Source: an uncultured Cyclobacteriaceae bacterium
GTDB lineage: Bacteria; Bacteroidota; Bacteroidia; Cytophagales; Cyclobacteriaceae
Assembly (NCBI GenBank): GCA_947492745.1
Contig: CANLOE010000059.1
Coordinates: forward strand, 1 to 43,476
Direction of reading: 5' to 3'
DNA length: 43,476 nucleotides
Position numbers and translations under genes: made by a program. Shown here in pieces: positions 7,733 to 15,854 of the stretch (positions are counted from its first letter, which is position 1; every line of letters begins with the position of its first letter). The notes under the pieces are model-generated. The model was not told the DNA's origin. It made no database searches and worked only from the letters and a program-made list of their open reading frames with translations.

Positions 7733-10121
7733 TCTCGAATAGTACATAAGGTAGGTTTCTCACACCAAGGCTATCATCACTGAAATCTTCATAAGGGTCG
7801 AAATTAGAGATAGATTGGATGAACAGGTACTTTTTATCCTCCTCCAGTGCCTTAGTGTTGCCATTGACTTTGATGTTCTGTAGTGTCGAAGTATCGAAAC
7901 CATGGAGGTATAGCTTTACCTGTTTGAAGTGAGAAGGGTAATGTCCTTCTTTTGAGTGTAGGATTATTCGTTTTTCCTCCGGTAGGTAACTGATATTTCT
8001 TTTATGGAAATCTCCATTTTCATATTCGAAACTGGTGCCGTCATCTTCATAATAGGTGTAACTATTGTTTTCGGTACCACGATATACATGCAGCTCTAGG
8101 ACAGGTTCGGGTTTGTACTCGAAAGCAGCGGTGACCGATTGCATGGGGACGATGGAAGAACCTTTAACGAACACGGGTAGCTTTTCTACGGGACATTCGA
8201 CGATAATCTCTTGGTTTCCCGAATGGTGGGTATCATTGAACAGTGTGTACCATTCTCCTTCGGGCAGATAGACCTTTTTTAAATCCTTATAACTCTCCAC
8301 GGGAGCAATAAGAAAGGCGGGGCCAAAAAGGTACTGGTTCTCATATTCACTATGATAGATCTTAGGGTCATGGGTATGTGTAATGGCCAAGGTTCTGGCC
8401 AAGGGCATGCCTGTAGTACGTCCCTCATAAAAACCGCTATAGACATAAGGGGTCAGGCGATAGCGAAGTTTGATATAATTGCGGGATATCTCCTCTACGG
8501 TTTCGCCAAATGACCAAGGTTCCGAATCACTACTATTGATCATGGAATGTCCTCGAAAGAAAGGGGAGAAGGCTCCTATGGATATCCATCGGGCAAATAG
8601 ACTACTACTACAATCTCCCACAAAACCTCCGATGTCATACCCTGCATTGATGATGCCGGCGAGTCCCATACTGTTGACCATGCGAATGCCCAGTAACATA
8701 TGCTCATCATTGGCCAGATTGTCCCCCGTCCATACGGCAGCATAGCGCTGTATACCGGAGTAGCCCGCTCTTGTCAGGTTGAAAGGGCGCTTTCCTTTCA
8801 ATTTGCTCTTGGCGCCTTCGTAGGTACTGCGGGCCATCTGCATACCATAGATGTTTCTTGCTTTGCGGGAAGTGGCACGTTCCCCTTCCATACTGAACTC
8901 CATGAGCTCGGGCATCATTTGGCCCCATACGGCGATTTCGTTCATGTCGTTCCAGAAACCATCGATACCCATATCCGTGTAATAGTCAAAATGGTCTCCC
9001 CACCACGCTCTTGCCTTGGAATCGGTGAAATCGGGAAAGTGACACCATCCAGGCCATACTTCGCCACTATAGGGACTACCATCGGGATAGTTGACAAATA
9101 CACCTTTTTCCATACCATCATCATAGGGAGCATATCCTTCTTCTACTTTTATACCGGGATCACACATCACTACAACATGGAAGCCTTTCTTCTTTAGGCT
9201 TTCGATCATACTTTGAGGGTCGGGAAAATGCTCTTTGTCCCAAGTAAATATCTTGTATTTCTCCATATAGTGGATGTCCAAAACGATGACATCCGCCGGT
9301 ATATCCTTTTCCCTGAAGGTGTTCGCCAGAGTGAGTACTTCTTTGTCAGGGTAGTAACTGTAACGGCATTGTTGATAACCGATACTCCATACAGGAGGCA
9401 AGGGCACACTTCCCGTTAGATAGGTATACCCCGCTAGGATCTCCGGTACGTCACCTGCCATGAAATAGTAATCCATCTCTCCCGCATCAGCGGAAAAGCT
9501 CGAAAAACGATCATTCGAAGCGCCGAAGTTGAAGTGAGTCTTATGGGAATTGTCAAAAAAGATACCATAGGACATACCATTATGGATGCCGATATAAAAG
9601 GGCGTCGTACAATAAAGAGGGTCAGAACCTGGTCCATAAGCAAACTTGTCCGTATTCCAGTTCTGATAACCATTACCTTTTCGGTCCAGAGGACCCGTCT
9701 TTTCTCCCAATCCGATAAACCTTTCTCCAGATTGTAATTTCTTATATGTGGTGACCTGATCTCCTATCCAAGAAGTGCCAAAACTAGGGTCATCTTCACT
9801 TAAGGGCTTACCTTCTGGGCTTGAAAACCGAAATCGAAGCGGTGATCTTTGGAGGGTCAGCGTCAGAGCATCGGTAGTAAGGATGAGTTCTTCTTTACTT
9901 TCCTCCAGATGAAACTGTTCATGTTCAGCTTCGGCTATAACGGCATAAGAGGCAGCTTCAAACTCAGCTTCGCGGGTAACTCTCACCCTGACCAAAGAGC
10001 TTTTATAGATAGAGACTTCAAATTGTGCGTTTTCCGTTTTTCCGGAGAGCCCACAGCTGGTTTTTCTGAAAGAAGTGAGCTTTCCCAAGCTTTCATTCAA
10101 TAGATGCTTTTTTTCTGTCAT
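7701..10121 (-). CDS. GH31 alpha-glucosidase
   Basis: This 806-aa glycoside hydrolase family 31 enzyme should release glucose from the non-reducing end of maltodextrins or related alpha-glucosides. The nucleophile motif GFWNDMNE carries Asp392; WTGDN carries the likely acid/base Asp467. The YDIGGFVGD segment and the C-terminal beta-sandwich with YYEDDGTSFEYENGDF are typical. Length is normal for the family. No signal peptide is visible, so it is probably cytoplasmic and would finish sugars brought in by the MFS transporter. It is the first gene of the cluster GH31, GH13, GH13, MFS and overlaps the next gene by 32-47 bp. A LacI-like operator about 107 nt ahead of the start suggests sugar-responsive control. 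Confidence 0.95.
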   Translation of the reverse strand: MTEKKHLLNESLGKLTSFRKTSCGLSGKTENAQFEVSIYKSSLVRVRVTREAEFEAASYAVIAEAEHEQFHLEESKEELILTTDALTLTLQRSPLRFRFSSPEGKPLSEDDPSFGTSWIGDQVTTYKKLQSGERFIGLGEKTGPLDRKGNGYQNWNTDKFAYGPGSDPLYCTTPFYIGIHNGMSYGIFFDNSHKTHFNFGASNDRFSSFSADAGEMDYYFMAGDVPEILAGYTYLTGSVPLPPVWSIGYQQCRYSYYPDKEVLTLANTFREKDIPADVIVLDIHYMEKYKIFTWDKEHFPDPQSMIESLKKKGFHVVVMCDPGIKVEEGYAPYDDGMEKGVFVNYPDGSPYSGEVWPGWCHFPDFTDSKARAWWGDHFDYYTDMGIDGFWNDMNEIAVWGQMMPELMEFSMEGERATSRKARNIYGMQMARSTYEGAKSKLKGKRPFNLTRAGYSGIQRYAAVWTGDNLANDEHMLLGIRMVNSMGLAGIINAGYDIGGFVGDCSSSLFARWISIGAFSPFFRGHSMINSSDSEPWSFGETVEEISRNYIKLRYRLTPYVYSGFYEGRTTGMPLARTLAITHTHDPKIYHSEYENQYLFGPAFLIAPVESYKDLKKVYLPEGEWYTLFNDTHHSGNQEIIVECPVEKLPVFVKGSSIVPMQSVTAAFEYKPEPVLELHVYRGTENNSYTYYEDDGTSFEYENGDFHKRNISYLPEEKRIILHSKEGHYPSHFKQVKLYLHGFDTSTLQNIKVNGNTKALEEDKKYLFIQSISNFDPYEDFSDDSLGVRNLPYVLFENEDDSIEVNW

Positions 10122-10227
10122 TAGAATACGAAGGTATAGTAGTGGATACGCATGATTTTTACTAACTCATCAATTAAAGTTAAAGAGAATATTTGGTAAA
10201 TTTTCTTGCCTCTTCACAAAAAAACAC

Positions 10228-10242
10228 CGAAAACGTTTGCGG
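10228..10242 (-). promoter_or_regulatory. Candidate LacI-family operator ahead of the alpha-glucan operon
   Basis: CGAAAACGTTTGCGG contains the central AAACGTTT palindrome typical of LacI/GalR-family sites. It lies inside a wider dyad (TTCACA...CACCGAAA at 10213-10231 against TTTCGAGTGTGAA at 10243-10255). It is 107 nt before the GH31 start. No regulator gene is in the window. A partial match (CGAAAACGTT) occurs just ahead of the second GH13 gene near 5311-5320. Confidence 0.5.
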
Positions 10243-10466
10243 TTTCGAGTGTGAAATAGAAATTATTAAATGATGATACTATTTTTTTGTTAGAATATCA
10301 ATGTTGGTGCCATGAAATTGATATACTTAAGAAAATGGCAAAAAGTATGCAATGTCTTGTGCTACGGTCAAGCCCATCATTTTGCTGTCCTGTTTTCGGA
10401 TATCGGTACTTTTTGGTATTCCAGGTTATAAGCCATTATCGAATTAATTGAGCGTAAATAAAGTAG

Positions 10467-10630
10467 TGAAGTGATTTAGAGACTTTTTCTTTTACCTGCG
10501 AATTTCACATTTAGCACCTAATCTTGTCTTTTCTAAGTTCCGAAGCTTTGGCTATGCAACGGGAAAAAGCCTTCATCAGGGTACAAAAGCCAAAATTGTT
10601 GGTGCCAAACAAAAAGTCTAAATCACTTCA
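10467..10630 (+). repeat. Family F inverted-repeat element (copy F2)
   Basis: About 164 bp with clear inverted ends: TGAAGTGATTTAGA...CTTTTT at the left and AAAAAGTCTAAATCACTTCA at the right. It is the best complete copy of family F. The inner sequence has no open frame of note. Confidence 0.75.
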
Positions 10631-11307
10631 GTGTCAAAAAAGGCTTGGATCAACTCCCTTAAGCCCAAATTGATCATCTTGGGTTAAGCATGAAATTTTT
10701 CAATTGAACCTCTTCTTTGGAGGTAGTGTACCCCTTCTTCTCCCTTTTCAACAGGCTATAATTCCATATAACCCTATTATCTAAAGCCTGTCGATAAACT
10801 TTAAAGTATGGACGATTAAATTCTTTAATTTATCATACTGTTTGAATTTTACCATCAAAAACGAAGTTGTATTTGATGTTTTTACTTGATTCACACTCCA
10901 TAAAAAATGCTATGGATTTCACGAAGCACTCTACTCTACACTTCCAGTTTAGTGTTGATGTAAATACAGTACAATTTTCACTGCAATATTAAAAAAAATC
11001 GGCCTAATGAAGTAAAAACCCATGGCCATTCGATTTTGTATCCAGATTTAAAAGATTGTTGACAATTGAATTATCGCTTATTCTGAGTGCAGAATGAGGT
11101 GGGGTGAGCGTTAAGAAAATATCCTAAGGGTTTTGCCCGAGAGGGAGCTGGCCGTGCGGGAAGAGATAGCTTGCTATCTGCGAAAACTTCAACAAAGTTA
11201 GGTATCAAAAGAGTATATACGGTAATGAACATGGAGGAAAAGGTCCAAGCTCGAATTAGAAGTCATCACCGAGGGTTCCATGTGTCTGTTGGAAATCAAC
11301 ACGATTA
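10631..11307. other. Gene-free stretch with a collapsed repeat and a diverged family E copy
   Basis: At 10661-10686 the two ends of a C/D-type repeat (GCCCAAATTGATCAT, CTTGGGTT) are joined back to back, as if the middle had been lost. About 11053-11215 is a diverged minus-orientation family E copy, recognisable by TATCGCTTATTCTGAGTGCA and AACTTCAACAAAGTTAGGTA. The AT-rich remainder (10687-11052) shows no gene that I can support. Confidence 0.5.
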
Positions 11308-11477
11308 AACCCGGATTATGCGTTAGAGCTTATTTATGAGGGGTTAAAAAGCAATAAATCAGGGCGTTTTATCGGGTTCAGCATAGCACCGCTACGGTGA
11401 ATTCGAAAAATGCATTCATTTTACTGATTTGCAGCTATTTAAGGCCGTAATAGAAGGGCTAATGCATGATCCGGGTT
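11308..11477 (+). repeat. Family B palindromic repeat (copy B2)
   Basis: 170 bp from AACCCGGATTATGCG to CATGATCCGGGTT, flanked by TTA and TAA, with the central TAGCACCGCTACGGTG hairpin. It lies 106 nt ahead of the PL14-like gene, in the same orientation as B3, which follows that gene. Confidence 0.85.
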
Positions 11478-11583
11478 AAAATATAAAAATAAAAAAGGCC
11501 TTTCAAGGCAGTCTCAAAGAGGTTCTCAGGATTATCGATCAGCTCAAACTCGATTCATTTTTGTTATTTTAAACCCCTATACA

Positions 11584-13179
11584 ATGAAGAATATGCTACA
11601 CTTGATCAGTCCATTGTTATTGATATTGTTTCTTTTTCCGATGCTTACCCAGGCCCAGTTATACTGGGAAGATAGCTTTAGCTCTTCCAATTGGAAGAGA
11701 AACTATGATATGAGTTCGAGCAGTAATATCAGACACATCACGAATGGTGGACCGGGTGGTAATGGATGCGTTGAAATCACTATCAAGAAAGGTTCGCACC
11801 ATGGAGGTTCCGCCAAGTATCTGTTAAAACAGAAGCTGGGATTCGAACCGGAAGAGCTATATGCAGAATATAAAGTGAGGTACGATGATGATATGCGGGA
11901 ATACGGTGGTAAAGGACCGGGTTTTTCGGGGACTTATGATAAAGCAGGATGGGGGAACCGGCCGGGTTATGGTCGGGCAGGTTGGTCTGCACGAGGATCT
12001 GTCAATTGTGATAACCAACCCTATGCTAAAAATTCATGGTATGTGTACCACACTTACACAAATTATGATGCGGGGAATTGCCCGGGCAGTACCAATTACA
12101 GAAGCTGCAATCCTTTTCCTTATACCAGTTCGAACCCGGGCAGACAGCCCCATGCCAGTACGAAAACGTGGGGTTCTACTCTTAAGTGGGGAAATAAAGG
12201 CGATATGCAGTTCAACCGATGGTATTCGGTAAAGCAGTATATCAAGCTCAATACACCAGGGCGCAACAATGGAATACTGCGTGTATGGGTGAACGGTAGC
12301 CTTGCTCAGGAATTTACCGACATCAATTTCAGGAGAACGAGCGATCTGAAGATATTTGCCTACTGGTTCAACTACTACAATGGAGGTCCTAATACCATAC
12401 GGGAAACGGGCCATGTACAAATCGATGACTTCAAGCTATATGGCCCTCAAGGTGCCGGTGGTGGTAATGGCGGCGGAGGCGGAGGTGGCTCTTCCGACAG
12501 TTATACCATAGCTTCTGTCAAATCACGGAAGTGGGTATCTCCCATCAATGGTACCGCAGCAAATGGTGCCGCCATCGTCAATCACCGAGAGAAAAACGGA
12601 GATGCCAGATTATGGAAATTTGTCGATAAGGGCGATGGTTATACTGAAATCAAGAATGTAAGGTCAGGAAAGTGTATTGCAGTGCCCGGTGGTAATGGTG
12701 ACAATGGCGCCAAACTCGTACAGTGGGATTGCAAAGGGTATCAAGACCAGCACTGGAAAAGAATCGATACCGGAAACGGTCAGTTTCAATTCAAAAATAG
12801 AAAAACAGGTAAGTGCCTTGACTTGGCAAGGGGCAATACCGGACATAATGTTCAGTTTCACCAATGGAGCTGTAATTCGTCCAACCAAAATCAACTGTTC
12901 TGGATTTTGAACTCCAGTGCCAACACCAGACTGAAACTGGACAAAGAGAAAGAAAACGAGTTAATGATATACCCTAGCCCCAGCGATAAAGAGCTTATTG
13001 TAGAGGGCCTGAAAGAGAATGTCGCCCGGATTTCCATTCTCGACCTACGGGGCAGGACTGTAATGGAACAGCAGGTGCCTACGGAAACTTCCGGTATTAC
13101 CTTGAATTTAGATCAACTGAAGGCAGGGGTTTACTTGCTAAAAGCGGGTAATAGTACACGGCGATTTATGAAGAAGTAA
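11584..13179 (+). CDS. Secreted PL14-like polysaccharide lyase with ricin-type lectin module and T9SS sorting domain
   Basis: This 531-aa protein is a candidate alginate or glucuronan lyase. Order: signal peptide (1-24, ends LTQAQ); beta-jelly-roll domain about 27-287 resembling polysaccharide lyase family 14 (YAEYKVRYDD at 93-102, GKGPGFSG at 109-116, GRAGWSARG at 130-138, W-Y-V-Y-H-T-Y at 152-158); a Gly-rich linker about 290-302; a ricin-B/CBM13 beta-trefoil about 304-443 with QxW repeats (VQWDCKG, FHQWSCN); and a C-terminal type IX sorting domain about 450-531 (IYPSPSDKELIVEG, LKAGVYLLK). It is therefore exported by T9SS. Family B repeats lie on both sides. The catalytic residues cannot be assigned with confidence; PL14 is a fold-level call and alginate is the family's usual substrate, not proven here. 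Confidence 0.78.
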   Translation: MKNMLHLISPLLLILFLFPMLTQAQLYWEDSFSSSNWKRNYDMSSSSNIRHITNGGPGGNGCVEITIKKGSHHGGSAKYLLKQKLGFEPEELYAEYKVRYDDDMREYGGKGPGFSGTYDKAGWGNRPGYGRAGWSARGSVNCDNQPYAKNSWYVYHTYTNYDAGNCPGSTNYRSCNPFPYTSSNPGRQPHASTKTWGSTLKWGNKGDMQFNRWYSVKQYIKLNTPGRNNGILRVWVNGSLAQEFTDINFRRTSDLKIFAYWFNYYNGGPNTIRETGHVQIDDFKLYGPQGAGGGNGGGGGGGSSDSYTIASVKSRKWVSPINGTAANGAAIVNHREKNGDARLWKFVDKGDGYTEIKNVRSGKCIAVPGGNGDNGAKLVQWDCKGYQDQHWKRIDTGNGQFQFKNRKTGKCLDLARGNTGHNVQFHQWSCNSSNQNQLFWILNSSANTRLKLDKEKENELMIYPSPSDKELIVEGLKENVARISILDLRGRTVMEQQVPTETSGITLNLDQLKAGVYLLKAGNSTRRFMKK

Positions 13180-13192
13180 TGAAAAGCCGATA

Positions 13193-13362
13193 AACCCAGA
13201 TCATGCGTTGGAACTTCGTAACGAGGGTTTAAATAGCAATAAATCAGGGAGTTTTATTGGATTTAGTATAGCACCGTTATGGTGAATCTAAAAAACTTAG
13301 TACAACGACCGGTTTGCAGCTATTTAGATCCGCAGTAGATTTTTCAATGCATGATCCGGGAT
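13193..13362 (+). repeat. Family B palindromic repeat (copy B3)
   Basis: 170 bp starting 13 nt after the PL14-like stop codon and ending 13 nt before the terminator stem. The left end is AACCCAGATCATGCG and the right end CATGATCCGGGAT. It has the same orientation as B2. Confidence 0.85.
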
Positions 13363-13375
13363 AATATGCATACTT

Positions 13376-13412
13376 GTAAAAAAGGCGGACCATTTCGGTC
13401 CGCCTTTTTTAC
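13376..13412 (+). terminator. Rho-independent terminator of the PL14-like gene
   Basis: A perfect 16-bp stem (13376-13391 with 13397-13412), core GGCGGACC/GGTCCGCC, with loop ATTTC and a six-T run. The symmetric A and T tracts would let it work in both directions. Confidence 0.9.
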
Positions 13413-13564
13413 AGCACTATTAGGGACTGCTTTATACAAATTTATGAAGTGGTTTGGACTTTTTGTTTGGCATCGATAATCTTCGCTTATATGTCCTTAC
13501 AAAGGTTGTTTTCCGTTGCATAGCCAAAACTACGGAACTTAAAAAAGACAATATAAGGATGCCA

Positions 13565-13733
13565 AACCTGGATTATGTATTAGAGCTTAGTTATGAGGAC
13601 ATAAATGGCAATGAATCAGTGCGTTTTCTTGGGTTCAGCGTAGCACCACTACGGTTAATTCAAGAAACGCATTCATTTACCGATTTTAAGTCAGTTAAGT
13701 CCGGAATAGATTTTCTAATGGACATTTTGGGTT
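13565..13733 (+). repeat. Family B repeat, variant B' (copy B4)
   Basis: About 169 bp from AACCTGGATTATG to GGACATTTTGGGTT with a TAGCACCACTACGG core. It is closest to B5 at 19655-19823. Its right half ends in the C-type TTTTGGGTT, so B' links families B and C. It abuts C2 directly. Confidence 0.78.
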
Positions 13734-13734
13734 A

Positions 13735-13902
13735 AACCCACATTGATCGATAGAAATCGTGATGAGCGAATCAATAGCAAAATACCGGCCATTTGGATTC
13801 GTTCGGCATAGCACCGCTATGGTGAATGAAGACCGGTGGGCGAAGCTTCCGGTAGGAAGCTATTTATGCGCGGAATAGGTTCTCTAGTGAGCATTTTGGG
13901 GT
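13735..13902 (-). repeat. Family C palindromic repeat (copy C2)
   Basis: 168 bp, the reverse of C1 with few changes. It shares the GGCATAGCACCGCTATGGTG core and the AAGCTTCCGG segment. It follows B4 with one base between the two AACCC/GGGTT ends. Confidence 0.82.
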
Positions 13903-14107
13903 AAATTACAATTTCAAAACAGTCTCTAAGAGATGGTTTTCATAAACCGGAAATACCTATTCGAATATATTTCTTTATTCATAAAAACCTATTCATGATC
14001 ACTACAACCCTTTCAAAATAAAGAGTGTCCTACTTACCGAAGTACTGTAGATAAAGAAAGCATCTAAAGGGCTTTTCTTCACTCATCGGTATACATCCCC
14101 AAAATTT

Positions 14108-14278
14108 AACCCAAATTGATTGATAGGATTGCGTGATGAGCGTATAAATAGTATAAAATACCGGCCATTTGGATTCGTTCGGCATAGCACTGCTATGGTG
14201 AATGAAGACAGGTGAGCAAAGCTTCCGGTATGAAGCTATTTATGCGCGGAATAGGTTCTCTAGTGATCATTTTGGGTT
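14108..14278 (-). repeat. Family C palindromic repeat (copy C3)
   Basis: 171 bp from AACCCAAATTGATTGATAGG to GATCATTTTGGGTT. It lies 25 nt ahead of the ATG at 14304 and so forms most of that gene's leader region. The sequence between C2 and C3 (13928-14107) shows nothing that I recognise. Confidence 0.82.
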
Positions 14279-14303
14279 TAAACCACGTCAAAAACAGAAC
14301 ATA

Positions 14304-15080
14304 ATGATTTCCAGAAGAAGAAAAAAAAGAAGAAGAAATTTGAAAACCATAAATATAGGTCTGGCCCTTGTCCTTCTGTTAGCCTTTTGTAGTGTAGGCC
14401 GAGGTCAGGATAAGCTTCCTTCCAGTTCATTTCAAAAGAAAAATAGCTTAGGAGTCAATTTGGGACATCTTCTTACCAATAGTGTCACACTACATTATGA
14501 ACGACAGATTACCGATAGATTTGCGCTGAGAGGGGAAATAGGTTATGGCCCCGGTCACCGAAAAGCTGTTGTCGATACCCACGTCAATCCTTGGTTTTCC
14601 TCAGGAGGAATTACTTATGAAAGAGCTAAGTTACGTCAGATGATTGCCCTTATGCCCAGATGGTACCGACTTAGACCTACTAAAAAAGGGGGTACAAAAA
14701 AAATGTATAAAGGATTAAGGCTGGCTTATGTTGTCGACCGTTTTGAGAACAAATGTTTGGACCACTCGACCATCTCCACCAGTGCCAGTTTTTCAGAATA
14801 TGGCAACTTTGACAGAAAAAAACTGAAATTACATTATGTGATGGGCCGTGAACATGTGCTACTGAAAAAAGGAAAATCTCAATTGGGACTACAGTGGGTC
14901 TTGGGGCTAGGTGCCGTGCACATGAGGCAAAACCGCCATGTTGTTTATCTTGCAGGTATGAATATGTGCCAGAAAGCCAAAGAGCTATACCACAGCAATC
15001 CCACTGCGATTATTGATACTGAGGCTCCATTGTTTACTCTATCCGCACATGCTGGGCTTGACTTGATTTACAGGTTTTAA
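14304..15080 (+). CDS. Outer-membrane beta-barrel-like protein of unknown role
   Basis: This 258-aa protein has a very basic N-terminus (ISRRRKKRRR) followed by a hydrophobic signal segment ending near GRGQ (about residue 34). The mature part has alternating short strands (VNLGHLLTNSVTLHYERQI, FALRGEIGYG) and ends in Phe (LDLIYRF), as many Bacteroidota outer-membrane beta-barrels do. It loosely resembles DUF3575-type proteins. I chose the ATG at 14304; a longer frame from 14202 would start inside repeat C3 and place about 34 repeat-encoded residues before the signal peptide. No partner gene is obvious. The function is unknown. Confidence 0.72.
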   Translation: MISRRRKKRRRNLKTINIGLALVLLLAFCSVGRGQDKLPSSSFQKKNSLGVNLGHLLTNSVTLHYERQITDRFALRGEIGYGPGHRKAVVDTHVNPWFSSGGITYERAKLRQMIALMPRWYRLRPTKKGGTKKMYKGLRLAYVVDRFENKCLDHSTISTSASFSEYGNFDRKKLKLHYVMGREHVLLKKGKSQLGLQWVLGLGAVHMRQNRHVVYLAGMNMCQKAKELYHSNPTAIIDTEAPLFTLSAHAGLDLIYRF

Positions 15081-15228
15081 CCTGGTACTAATTGTTGATC
15101 AACAGGACCTATGTATATCCGAGCTTCTTGCCCAATGAAAAGTGGGAAGCTATGCGGAGGTGATAGTACCCGTTACGTATCTTTTCGGAGAACACTTCAT
15201 AGACCTGGGTAAGGTATATCGATGCCGA

Positions 15229-15720
15229 TTATAATTTTTCATTATCAGGATCATATTTAATAAAAGTAGGGGTTTTGAAGTTGAACTCCAGTTTAATCCC
15301 ACACATAGTCTGTCCATTTAGGGCTAGCTCATTGATGGTTTTGTATTTGAATTTCCAAAAATTGGTATTGATGGTTCCTTCATTATAATCCTTCAGTAAC
15401 TTAGCCCTTACCTGCTTGACAATCTTTTCGCATTGTCCTACTTTCTTTATGACCTGTTCCGGGGTACTGTTTTCTCTTTTATCCTGACAGATATATACAG
15501 AACAGTGATAATCGTTGATACTGGACTCCTCTTTATTATCACTACTGAAACTTATGGGTTCCAAAGGCGCTAACCACAATATCTTACCTTTAGAAGAGAT
15601 AATCATCTGTTTCTCTGCCATCTTTTTATCACCACATAGGAACTGATCGATTTCTTTGTGGCTGGAGGCAATGTCCTCAAAATATCTCGTATATGTCTGT
15701 AAGTCGGAGTCTTGTAACAT
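15229..15720 (-). CDS. Hypothetical protein, 163 aa
   Basis: I do not recognise this protein. It has no signal peptide or membrane segment and reads as a soluble alpha/beta protein with a helical start (MLQDSDLQTYTRYFED) and a middle KKVGQCEKIVKQVRAKLL helix. Its ATG at 15720 is clear. It is on the same strand as the DUF1338 gene upstream of it, with a gap of 134 nt, so co-transcription is possible but not shown. The 148 nt after its stop codon, up to 15081, hold no further gene. Confidence 0.6.
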   Translation of the reverse strand: MLQDSDLQTYTRYFEDIASSHKEIDQFLCGDKKMAEKQMIISSKGKILWLAPLEPISFSSDNKEESSINDYHCSVYICQDKRENSTPEQVIKKVGQCEKIVKQVRAKLLKDYNEGTINTNFWKFKYKTINELALNGQTMCGIKLEFNFKTPTFIKYDPDNEKL

Positions 15721-15854
15721 TATGCTTATTTAGGGCCTTGTAGAATGCGATTTATTTTCAAAATAGGTAAAAAATGTCAACTATGAACCCATTTTTGAAA
15801 CAAAAATCACATCAATCCGTATGGAAATTTGCTTAACTCCTAATCCACTTGGTG

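Larger units (their letters stand above)
13422..13927 (+). repeat. Composite: family E element apparently split by F, B and C elements
   Basis: A family-E-like left end (AGGGACTGC at 13422) and a clear right end (TTTCAAAACAGTCTCT, ending 13927) enclose a truncated F copy (13445-13564), a B-type copy (B4, 13565-13733) and a C copy (C2, 13735-13902) set end to end. An open frame of 93 codons at 13454-13735 lies wholly in repeats and is not a gene. Confidence 0.6.

Noticed and set aside
13454-13735. A 93-codon open frame on the plus strand
   Set aside because: It lies entirely inside repeats F3 and B4; homologous repeat copies do not keep the frame open.
14202-14303. Longer N-terminus for the outer-membrane-like protein
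   Set aside because: The extra residues come from repeat C3 and would precede the signal peptide; ATG at 14304 is the better start.
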